From JAMXLO01 sp963776505 (GTDB taxonomy: Bacteria; Pseudomonadota; Alphaproteobacteria; Acetobacterales; Acetobacteraceae): 64,000 nucleotides of DNA. Every line of letters begins with the position of its first letter. The stretch's first letter is position 1. The translations under genes were made by a program, and so were the position numbers. The DNA lies in contig CAVZNH010000050.1 in NCBI GenBank assembly GCA_963776505.1, positions 124,001 to 188,000 of the forward strand, in the 5' to 3' direction. The notes beneath the pieces are model-generated. The model saw only the letters and a program-made list of their open reading frames with translations, made no database searches and was not told the DNA's origin. Shown one piece after another: positions 44,044 through 51,265 of this stretch.

Positions 44044-45815
44044 GCGTGCTCCGCCTGTGCCACATCGATCAGGAAGCGCTGCATATCCCACGCGCCAGTG
44101 GGGCACCGTTCGGCACACAGGCCGCAGTGCAGGCAGACATCCTCGTCTTTCACCATCACCCGCCCTGTCTTCAGCGGGCCGGACACGTAAAGGTCCTGCG
44201 TCTCGTTGTGCGCCGGCGCGCTCAGCCGAAGCCGCAGCTCTGCTTCCTCTCCGTTGCCGGTAAAGGTGATGCAATCGACCGGGCAGATGTCCACGCAGGC
44301 ATCGCATTCGATGCACAGATTGTCAGTGAACACCGTCTGCACATCGCAGTTCAGGCAGCGCTGTGCCTCGGCAAACGCCAGCTTGTCATCAAAGCCCAAT
44401 TCCACCTCGGCCTTGATGTCGCGCAGCGCGATTGCCTTGTCGCGATGCGGCACCTTGTAGCGGAGATCCAGCGAGATGTCGTTATCGTAGCTCCACTCGT
44501 GGATACCCATCTTCTGCGACATCAGATTGACCAGCGGCGGCGGCCGGTCACGCACGCTCTCGCCGTGGCAGAACTGATGGATGGAGATCGCCGCCTGGTG
44601 ACCGTGCGCCACCGCCCAAATGATGTTCTTCGGCCCAAATGCTGCGTCGCCGCCGAAGAACACTCTTGGATTGGTCGAGCCCATGGTCACTTCATCGACC
44701 GCGGGCATGTCCCACTGGTCGAACTCGATGCCGACGTCGCGCTCGATCCACGGGAAGGCGTTCTCCTGGCCCACCGCCACCAGCACGTCGTCGCATTCGA
44801 AATGCTGATCGGGCTCGCCGGTCGGCACCAGCCGGCGGCGGCCGCGCGCGTCGTATTCCGCCTTCACCTTCTCGAACATGACACCGGTGAGCTTGCCGTC
44901 CCGGTGGGTGAATTCCTTTGGCACCAGCATATTGAGGATTGGAATGTCCTCACGCATCGCGTCGTCCTTTTCCCAGGGCGACGCCTTCATCTCCTCGAAG
45001 CCGGACCGTACGATCACCTTGACGTCCTCGCCGCCCAGCCGGCGCGAGGAGCGGCAGCAGTCCATCGCGGTGTTGCCGCCGCCAAGCACGATCACCCGCT
45101 TGCCGATCTTGTTGATGTGGCCGAACGACACGGAGGACAGCCAGTCGATGCCGATATGGATGTTGGCCGCTGCCTCGTGCCGGCCGGGGATGGGCAGGTC
45201 GCGGCCACGCGGCGCGCCGCAACCGACGAAGATCGCGTCGTAGTCCTCCTCCAGCAGCGCTTTCAGGCTATCTACACGCTGGCCGAGTCGCATCTCCATA
45301 CCGAGGTCGGTGATGTAGCGAACCTCTTCGTCGATGATCTCCTCGGGCAGGCGGAATTTCGGGATCTGGCTGCGGATCATACCGCCAGCGCGTGGGTCCG
45401 AATCGAAAACTACCAGTTTGTAGCCGAGAGGGGCGAGGTCGCGCGCGACGGTCAGCGAGGCTGGGCCGGCGCCGATCAGCGCGATTCGCTTGCCGTTCGA
45501 CCCTTCGGCCGGTCGTGGCAGGCGGTGGCGGATGTCGCCCTTGTAGTCCGCCGCCACGCGCTTGAGCCGGCAGATTGCCACCGGCTCCTCTTCCACCCTG
45601 CCGCGGCGGCACGCGGGCTCGCAGGGGCGATCGCAGGTGCGGCCCAGGATGCCGGGGAACACGTTGGAATTCCAGTTGATCATGAACGCATCGGCATAGC
45701 GACCGGCGGCGATCAAGCGGATGTATTCGGGGACGGGTGTGTGGGCCGGGCATGCCCACTGGCAGTCGACAACTTTGTGAAAGTAGTCGGGGTTACCGAT
45801 GTCGGTCGGATGCAA
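44019..45815 (-). CDS. GltD-like FAD/NAD(P) oxidoreductase with C-terminal ferredoxin domain
   Basis: 598 aa from a TTG start that has GGGAGAGGAG just upstream; longer frames lack a good site. The N-terminal cysteines (VVDCQWACPAH, CDRPCEPACRRG) bind [4Fe-4S] as in glutamate synthase beta subunit. FAD site ALIGAGPASLTVARDLA, NAD(P) site VIVLGGGNTAMDCC. The C-terminus adds a 2[4Fe-4S] ferredoxin with CIECDACVDICPVDC and CLHCGLCAERCP. Overlaps korA by 25 bases, so it very probably moves electrons between NAD(P)H and the ferredoxin reduced by KorAB, possibly with electron bifurcation. Confidence 0.88.
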   Translation of the reverse strand: MHPTDIGNPDYFHKVVDCQWACPAHTPVPEYIRLIAAGRYADAFMINWNSNVFPGILGRTCDRPCEPACRRGRVEEEPVAICRLKRVAADYKGDIRHRLPRPAEGSNGKRIALIGAGPASLTVARDLAPLGYKLVVFDSDPRAGGMIRSQIPKFRLPEEIIDEEVRYITDLGMEMRLGQRVDSLKALLEEDYDAIFVGCGAPRGRDLPIPGRHEAAANIHIGIDWLSSVSFGHINKIGKRVIVLGGGNTAMDCCRSSRRLGGEDVKVIVRSGFEEMKASPWEKDDAMREDIPILNMLVPKEFTHRDGKLTGVMFEKVKAEYDARGRRRLVPTGEPDQHFECDDVLVAVGQENAFPWIERDVGIEFDQWDMPAVDEVTMGSTNPRVFFGGDAAFGPKNIIWAVAHGHQAAISIHQFCHGESVRDRPPPLVNLMSQKMGIHEWSYDNDISLDLRYKVPHRDKAIALRDIKAEVELGFDDKLAFAEAQRCLNCDVQTVFTDNLCIECDACVDICPVDCITFTGNGEEAELRLRLSAPAHNETQDLYVSGPLKTGRVMVKDEDVCLHCGLCAERCPTGAWDMQRFLIDVAQAEHACCSLQNA

Positions 45816-45944
45816 GTCGGACTCCTCTCCCTCGGCGCACTGCCACGGGTTATGAGCGCGGAGGCTTCTGAGGCCCCGCACGTCCCACGTCAACCATTCT
45901 AGCCGCAGGACTGACCGGTCACAAATGGGCAGGCTGGGCAAAAT

Positions 45945-46394
45945 TCAATCAACGCTCAGCAGCTCCTCGGCCGCGGCGGACAGGATCCCGCTGCCGAACG
46001 GATTGATGATGCGGACATCCGCCATGACGGTGCCATCGGTGAGGTCCTCGGTGAGAATGGCCGTGCAGCCGGCCTCTGCTGCTGTGTGCACCAGCAGCGC
46101 ATCCCAGTAGGAGGCGTGGCCTGCCGCGGCGAGCCGAAGGGCGGCCTGGACAGCGCGAGCCGATGGTGAAGCCGTCTGGAACAATGCGATCATCGCTTCA
46201 GCCACGGGAACCGCCGCGGTTGGCAGCATCATGCCCTTACGGGTTGCGACGACGAAGAACTCGGAAATCGACTGCAGCGTCAGGCAACATGGACCCAGCG
46301 CCGCGCGTTGCATGATTTGTTTGGCCATCTCATGGCGTGGCCCGGCTGCACGGTCGATGCTGTAGACCAGGACGTTGGTATCGAGCGTGTAGAT
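45945..46394 (-). CDS. PIN-domain toxin lacking a normal start codon
   Basis: The open frame encodes a full PIN domain only if translation begins near 46394: IYTLDTNVLVYSIDRA carries the first catalytic Asp, then QSISEFFVV, SYWDALLV and LTEDLTDG carry the others. No ATG, GTG or TTG exists in this frame before ATG at 46328, which would cut off the N-terminal strand and active Asp. The homologous start position is ATC (46394-46392), two bases after the antitoxin stop. The toxin may use a rare ATC start, be inactive, or reflect a base error. Confidence 0.65.
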   Translation of the reverse strand: MYTLDTNVLVYSIDRAAGPRHEMAKQIMQRAALGPCCLTLQSISEFFVVATRKGMMLPTAAVPVAEAMIALFQTASPSARAVQAALRLAAAGHASYWDALLVHTAAEAGCTAILTEDLTDGTVMADVRIINPFGSGILSAAAEELLSVD

Positions 46395-46395
46395 G

Positions 46396-46644
46396 TTACC
46401 GCTCGTGCAGCGCGTCGCGGTCGAGTGGGCCGGCGCCGATGTCCCAGCCCTTGTCCATGGCGGCCTTCATCCGCTCCCAGGCGGCCTGCTGCTCGGGCGT
46501 TAACACCCGCCGTCTGCTCACCGGAGAGAGGCGCGCCACCGGGGTGCCGTTGCGGGTGATGACAAACTCCTCCCCAGCCTCGACCTCGCGGATACAGCGG
46601 GCGAAGGCTTGATTGGCTTCACGCAGAGTGACGGTTTTTGTCAT
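46396..46644 (-). CDS. Phd/YefM-family antitoxin
   Basis: 82 aa. The N-terminus MTKTVTLREANQAFARCIRE and GEEFVITRNGTPVARLSPV are the Phd/YefM DNA-binding signature. The C-terminal part (AAWERMKAAMDKGWDIGAG, LDRDALHER) is the toxin-binding tail. Its ATG overlaps by four bases the stop of the acyl-CoA carboxyltransferase gene and it abuts the PIN gene. A promoter of its own could not be seen because the upstream bases are coding. Confidence 0.85.
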   Translation of the reverse strand: MTKTVTLREANQAFARCIREVEAGEEFVITRNGTPVARLSPVSRRRVLTPEQQAAWERMKAAMDKGWDIGAGPLDRDALHER

Positions 46645-48320
46645 CTGCCCTGCGTAGCACAAGCCGTGCTACAAAACCAGCCAATGAGGTGTGATCGGAG
46701 TGGCCTGGCCTCTATGGTCGCATGGTGAATTGCAGACTCCCCCGGTGTACGTAGCGGCGCCGCCATGTCGGCGAACTCGCACAGCAGCCGCCGGGTCTCG
46801 CGTGGGTCGATGACTTCCTCGACCCAGAACGGTTCCGCCGTCCGGAATGGCGAGCGCAGCCGGTTCAGGCGTGCCTCGATCTCGTCCATTTTGGCCTGCG
46901 GGTCGGGTGCGGCGTCGATCTCGGCGCGATAGGCCGCCTCGATCCCACCTTCCAGCGGCAGCGATCCCCAGCTTGCCGACGGCCAGGCATAGCGCACGCA
47001 AAGGTGGCTCACCGGCTGATGGCCAAGCCCGCCCACGCCGTAGCAGTTGCGCACGACAACGCTGCACCATGGCACCGTGGTCTGATTGATCGCAGACAGT
47101 GCCCGGACGCCCCAGCGGATCACAGCACTGCTCTCGGCGGCCAAGCCAACCTGGAAGCCAGGGCAGTCCACCAGATGCACGATCGGAAGATGGAAGGTCT
47201 GCGCCATGTCGACGAAGCGGATGATCTTGCTGCACGCATCTGCGGTCCACGCGCCGCCGTGGAACAGCGGATCGCCCGCCATCAGCGCTACCGGCCATCC
47301 ATCCAGGCGGCAGAAGCCGGTGATGATCGGCCGGCCGAACAGTTGCCCCATTTCGAAGAAGCTGCCCTTGTCCACCAGCGCCTCGATGATCCGTCGCATG
47401 TGGTAGGCCTGCTTTCTTTCGCGCGGGATCGCCGCGATCAGAAATTCTTCACGCCGCTCCGGATCGTCCCATGAACGCACACGTGGCGGGGTGTCCCAGA
47501 TCGAGCCCGGCAGATAGGCAAGGAAGCGGCGGGCTGCCGCGAACGCCTCGTCCTCTGTGTCCGCCGCGTGATCCACAGCGCCGCAGGCAAGCTGCACCTC
47601 CCAGCCGCCGAGTTCCTGCTTGCTGCGGGGTTCGCCCAGCCGCTCAACGACAGGCGGGCCGGCGACGAACACGGCGGACATGTCCTTTACCATCACCGAA
47701 TAGTGGCTGGCCGCCAGCCTCGCCGCGCCCAGCCCCGCCACCGAACCGAGTCCCAGCGCCACCACCGGCACGGTGCCCATATTGTTCGCCACGAGATCGA
47801 ATGACGTGGTCTCCGAGAGGCCACCCGGCAGGTTGGCGCGGCCGGTGGTCTCGATCGTCTTCACCGATCCGCCGCCGCCAGAACCTTCGATCAGCCGGAT
47901 AATCGGCATGCGGAACTCGGCAGCGATCTGCTCCGACATCTTCGGCTTGCCTTTGATCGAGGCGTCCGCCGAGCCGCCACGCAGGGTGAAGTCATCGCCG
48001 GCGATCACCACCGGGCGGCCATCGACGGTGCCACGGCCGAACACGCAGTTGGCCGGCATGAACGCAGTGATCTGCCGGCTGTCCATGTCATACGTGGCCT
48101 TGCCGGCGGTGCCGCCGATCTCATGGAAGCTGCCGGGATCAAGCATGCGGTCGATCCGCTCGCGGACCGTTAGCCGACCACCCGCATGCTGACGGGCGAC
48201 GCGATCGGCGCCGCCGAGTTCCTTCGCCAGCGCGAGGCGCGCGCGCAGTTCGGCAAGTTCAGGCTCCCAGCCAACAGGTGCAGTCTGCTGCGGGCGCGGT
48301 GAAATCGAGTTGTCGGGCAT
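46641..48320 (-). CDS. Acyl-CoA carboxylase, carboxyltransferase subunit
   Basis: 559 aa, full length for the beta subunit of propionyl-, methylcrotonyl- or geranyl-CoA carboxylase. Two crotonase-like halves: RLIEGSGGGGSVKTIETTG and VVALGLGSVAGLGAARLA in the first, VHLVDCPGFQVGLAAESSAV and CYGVGGLGHQPVSHLCVRYA in the second. It transfers carboxyl from biotin to an acyl-CoA. The matching biotin carboxylase is not in the window. Divergent from nthA across about 250 bp. Confidence 0.88.
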   Translation of the reverse strand: MPDNSISPRPQQTAPVGWEPELAELRARLALAKELGGADRVARQHAGGRLTVRERIDRMLDPGSFHEIGGTAGKATYDMDSRQITAFMPANCVFGRGTVDGRPVVIAGDDFTLRGGSADASIKGKPKMSEQIAAEFRMPIIRLIEGSGGGGSVKTIETTGRANLPGGLSETTSFDLVANNMGTVPVVALGLGSVAGLGAARLAASHYSVMVKDMSAVFVAGPPVVERLGEPRSKQELGGWEVQLACGAVDHAADTEDEAFAAARRFLAYLPGSIWDTPPRVRSWDDPERREEFLIAAIPRERKQAYHMRRIIEALVDKGSFFEMGQLFGRPIITGFCRLDGWPVALMAGDPLFHGGAWTADACSKIIRFVDMAQTFHLPIVHLVDCPGFQVGLAAESSAVIRWGVRALSAINQTTVPWCSVVVRNCYGVGGLGHQPVSHLCVRYAWPSASWGSLPLEGGIEAAYRAEIDAAPDPQAKMDEIEARLNRLRSPFRTAEPFWVEEVIDPRETRRLLCEFADMAAPLRTPGESAIHHATIEARPLRSHLIGWFCSTACATQGR

Positions 48321-48572
48321 CGTGATCGGATCCTGCGTTCGGCGTCAGCTCGTCGGCGGGTCACAGCGGTGCCATCTCTCCGCCGGTCCGGTGGGCATAT
48401 TGATCTCTCCCACCAAACTGTGACGTGAAATCACCGACATCCCTGCCGCCCGGACGCTATGGCACGGGCAACGGGAGCGCAATGTTGCGCGCCAACCGTC
48501 GGCCGCGCTTGCCCCGTGCGGCGGCCCGGGCGTACGCTCATGGCAAGACCGAAGGGCTCAGGAGGCGTCGTC

Positions 48573-49199
48573 ATGAGTTCCCACGATCCCCGCGGCCATG
48601 ATCACGAGCACGACCACAGTGTCGTCCCGAGCGATGCCGCGCTGCGGGTCAAGGCACTCGAATCCCTGCTGGTGGAAAAAGGGCTCGTCGATCCGGCCGC
48701 CCTGGATGCAATCGTCGAATACTATGAACACAAGGTCGGCCCGCGGAACGGCGCGGGCGTCGTGGCGCGGGCCTGGACCGACCCCGCCTACAAGGCGCGG
48801 TTGTTGACGGATTCCACTGCCGCTATCGCGGAACTTGGCTATTCCGGCCGTCAGGGCGAGCACATGGTCGTGGTCGAGAACACGCCGACCGTGCACAACA
48901 TGGTCGTTTGCACCTTGTGCTCCTGCTACCCCTGGCCGGTGCTTGGCCTGCCGCCCGCCTGGTACAAGTCCGCCGCATATCGCTCCCGATCGGTGATCGA
49001 GCCGCGCGCTGTCCTGCGCGAGTTCGGCCTGGAACTTTCCGAAGAGATCGAGGTGCGCGTGTGGGATTCCACTGCGGAACTTCGATACCTCGTCCTGCCC
49101 GAACGTCCCGCCGGCACTGAGGCGATGACCGAAAAGCAACTCGCAGCGTTGGTGAGCCGTGATGCGATGATCGGCGTCGCTCAGGTAGTTGCGCCGTGA
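48573..49199 (+). CDS. nthA: Nitrile hydratase alpha subunit, cobalt type
   Basis: 208 aa. Hydrates nitriles to amides. The metal-binding claw is VVCTLCSC at residues 112-118 (Cys113, Cys116, Ser117, Cys118); Thr between the first cysteines (CTLCSC, not CSLCSC) marks the Co(III) rather than Fe(III) class. The N-terminal stretch HDPRGHDHEHDH is His-rich. ATG has GGAGG upstream. First gene of nthA-nthB-activator, with overlaps of 4 and 14 bases. A cobalt transporter pair converges on it. Confidence 0.95.
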   Translation: MSSHDPRGHDHEHDHSVVPSDAALRVKALESLLVEKGLVDPAALDAIVEYYEHKVGPRNGAGVVARAWTDPAYKARLLTDSTAAIAELGYSGRQGEHMVVVENTPTVHNMVVCTLCSCYPWPVLGLPPAWYKSAAYRSRSVIEPRAVLREFGLELSEEIEVRVWDSTAELRYLVLPERPAGTEAMTEKQLAALVSRDAMIGVAQVVAP

Positions 49200-49855
49200 A
49201 CAGCGTGCATGACATGGGGGGAATGCATGGCCTCGGGCCGCTCGTTCCTGAGCGGAATGAACCGGTCTGGCATGCGCCATGGGAGGCGCGGGCGTACGCC
49301 TTGTCGTCGGCGATCGGGGCCTGGGGACGCTGGCCAGGCGATGCAAGTCGGCAACAAATCGAACGCATGCCCGCCGCCGAATATCTGCGTGTGAGCTACT
49401 ACGAAAAATGGATGTACGGTCTGGTCGAGAACGCGATCAGGCATGGATTGATCACCCGCGACGAAGCGGAGACCGGCCGCGCGAACCCAGCCGCGCCAAA
49501 GCTCACGCCGCCTCTGACAGCGGAGCAGGTGCCTGGGGTAATGGCACGTGGCGCTCCGAAGACGCGCAGCGTCGAGCGGCAGCCGATATTCCGGGTCGGC
49601 GACGCGATCCGAACACGTAACATTCACCCGCTGACGCACACACGTCTGCCGCGCTACGCGCGCGACAAACCCGGCGTTATTATCGCCCTGCACGGCGCGC
49701 ATGTTTTCCCTGATTCGAACGCGCTGTTCCAGGGAGAGAATGCGCAGCCGCTCTATACCGTGAAGTTCCGAGCGCGCGATCTGTGGGGCGAGGCAGCCAA
49801 TCCGCACGATACAGTCTGCATCGATCTGTGGGAGGACTATCTTGCGTCAGCCTGA
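49196..49855 (+). CDS. nthB: Nitrile hydratase beta subunit
   Basis: 219 aa. MNSVHDMGGMHGLGPLVPE is the conserved N-terminus and RFRVGDAIRTRNI-like text (IFRVGDAIRTRNIHP) with HTRLPRYARDKPG the C-terminal SH3-like barrel. Arg residues in these segments form hydrogen bonds to the modified cysteines of the alpha subunit. Starts with GTG inside the nthA stop, so the chains are made in equal amounts. Confidence 0.95.
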   Translation: MNSVHDMGGMHGLGPLVPERNEPVWHAPWEARAYALSSAIGAWGRWPGDASRQQIERMPAAEYLRVSYYEKWMYGLVENAIRHGLITRDEAETGRANPAAPKLTPPLTAEQVPGVMARGAPKTRSVERQPIFRVGDAIRTRNIHPLTHTRLPRYARDKPGVIIALHGAHVFPDSNALFQGENAQPLYTVKFRARDLWGEAANPHDTVCIDLWEDYLASA

Positions 49856-50231
49856 TGGGCTCGCTCGCTTCGCGGCGGATGCCAGCCTGCCGGGTGACGG
49901 TGACGGGCCGGTTTTTGCCGAACCCTGGCAGGCCGAGGCTTTCGCGCTGACCGTGCGTCTGCATGAGGCGGGATGTTTCAGTTGGCCGGAATGGGCGGCT
50001 GCCCTGTCGGCCGTGCTGCGGGAAGTGCGCGAGCGGGGCGAGGTAGACGACGGATCTCGCTATTACGACCATTGGCTCGTGGCGCTGGAGCGCCTGGTCA
50101 CTGCGAAACAGATGTTGAGCGCGCCTGACCTCGAGCGGCGCAAGGTGGCCTGGACGCAGGCGTATCTCTCGACCCCACATGGCCAGCCTGTAGAGCTGCG
50201 GGCTGGATTGGGAACGTCGGCCGGCATTTGA
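49842..50231 (+). CDS. Nitrile hydratase activator/accessory protein (P14K-like)
   Basis: 129 aa from a TTG start with GGAGGAC upstream. It resembles the N-terminal half of the nitrile hydratase beta chain (VFAEPWQAEAFALTVRLHEAG, FSWPEWAAALSAVL, YYDHWLVALERLV), as the cobalt-type activators do. These proteins swap alpha subunits carrying cobalt into the apo-enzyme and help oxidise the cysteines. Overlaps nthB by 14 bases. Confidence 0.9.
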   Translation: MRQPDGLARFAADASLPGDGDGPVFAEPWQAEAFALTVRLHEAGCFSWPEWAAALSAVLREVRERGEVDDGSRYYDHWLVALERLVTAKQMLSAPDLERRKVAWTQAYLSTPHGQPVELRAGLGTSAGI

Positions 50232-50252
50232 GCATTTGGCCCCAAATTCCGG

Positions 50253-50928
50253 TCAGTCTGCCTGAATGAGCCGTTGCTGAGACCAGCCTGATACCCAGCC
50301 CAGAACAACCCAAAAGACCGCGGAGGCCGCTGAGGGATGCAGTGGCGAAGGCCGCCGCCATCTCACCCGGGACGCTGCCGTATTCGTCAGCGCGCGGGGC
50401 ACCAATAAGATGCGGCAGCACGATCAGCGCAATTCCGGCGCTTCGCCAGATTCCTGGTGAGTATACGAGGAATGCGATCCCGCCAGCAGTGCAGCAGCCT
50501 GTGGCGAGCCACCAGAGCTGCCTATCCAGCAGTTCACCGCTGGCCATTCCTGGCAACTCCGGCGGCATGCCGAACGCCGGTGCGAGCGAAAACGCGGCAA
50601 ATCCTGCGGCGCCCCAGAGGATTCCGTCCGAGGCGGTGAAGGGCCGGCCGCTTCGCAGGGTCCAGAGACGAGTGAGCGCATTTAGTATCAGGCCGAAACC
50701 CAGGCCAGCAGCGATGTTGAACAGGACCGTCAGAGTCGGTCGCAGCCGACCTTCCGGGCTCCAGATTGGCTCGGCCGCGCCATGGTCGTGCCGCGCTGGC
50801 GTTGCCTCGAATTGCTCGGCCGCTGCGATCAAGGGCCACATCTTGCCCGCCTGGATCACTGAAGCCACTGCTCCCGCCGAGATGCCCCCGATCAGCGCCG
50901 CGAAGAACAGGACGCGGAAAGTTGCCAT
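50253..50928 (-). pseudogene. cbtA: Cobalt transporter subunit CbtA, frame-disrupted
   Basis: A membrane protein of about 225 aa. The N-terminus MATFRVLFFAALIGGISAGA and GAAGFAAFSLAPAFGMPPELPGM are CbtA signatures; five membrane segments are visible. The frame breaks near 50326: the original frame runs on into the nitrile hydratase activator, while the neighbouring frame gives a normal end, ASAVFWVVLGWVSGWSQQRL and a TGA at 50255. 8 bases downstream of cbtB. Likely imports Co2+ for the cobalt-type nitrile hydratase next door or for cobalamin. Confidence 0.85.
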
Positions 50929-50935
50929 GGCCTCG

Positions 50936-51118
50936 TCAGTGGCACGGAAATGCCATCGAGTGTCGCGTGTTGTGAGCGGCTTCATGCAGAACGGAAGCGC
51001 CAGCGAAGCCGACCATGAACACCACGAAGACGCCGAGAAGCAATGCGCCTATGGCGCCAGCTATTTCGCTCCGCACACTCGGCACCGCCTGACCGAGTCC
51101 AATGGCTCTCGCGTACAC
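50936..51118 (-). CDS. cbtB: Cobalt transporter subunit CbtB
   Basis: 60 aa with one membrane segment (IAGAIGALLLGVFVVFMVGF) and the CbtB C-terminal metal motif HEAAHNTRHSMAFPCH, rich in His for cobalt capture. GTG at 51118 has GGGGGA upstream and is preferred over an ATG at 51151 without one. Pairs with cbtA. No cobalamin riboswitch hallmark was found in the 150 bp upstream. Confidence 0.85.
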   Translation of the reverse strand: MYARAIGLGQAVPSVRSEIAGAIGALLLGVFVVFMVGFAGASVLHEAAHNTRHSMAFPCH

Positions 51119-51265
51119 CGTCGTTCCCCCCGGCTTGTCCCGCGGCCGCATGATGTCCGACCAGGTATTGAGGTGCAACCGTGAGCATCCTCTCGCCTCG
51201 GCGGTCACTCACCGGTTCGGTCTGCGGGCCTTGCTGCGCTGCACAATTCGCCGCAGAATGTAGTT

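Noticed and set aside
44046..45902. A 618-codon plus-strand frame opposite the GltD-like gene
   Set aside because: Shadow of a gene with clear FAD, NAD(P) and iron-sulfur motifs on the other strand.
51119..51265. Cobalamin riboswitch upstream of cbtB
   Set aside because: No B12-box-like sequence or typical pairing elements were found in the 150 bp.
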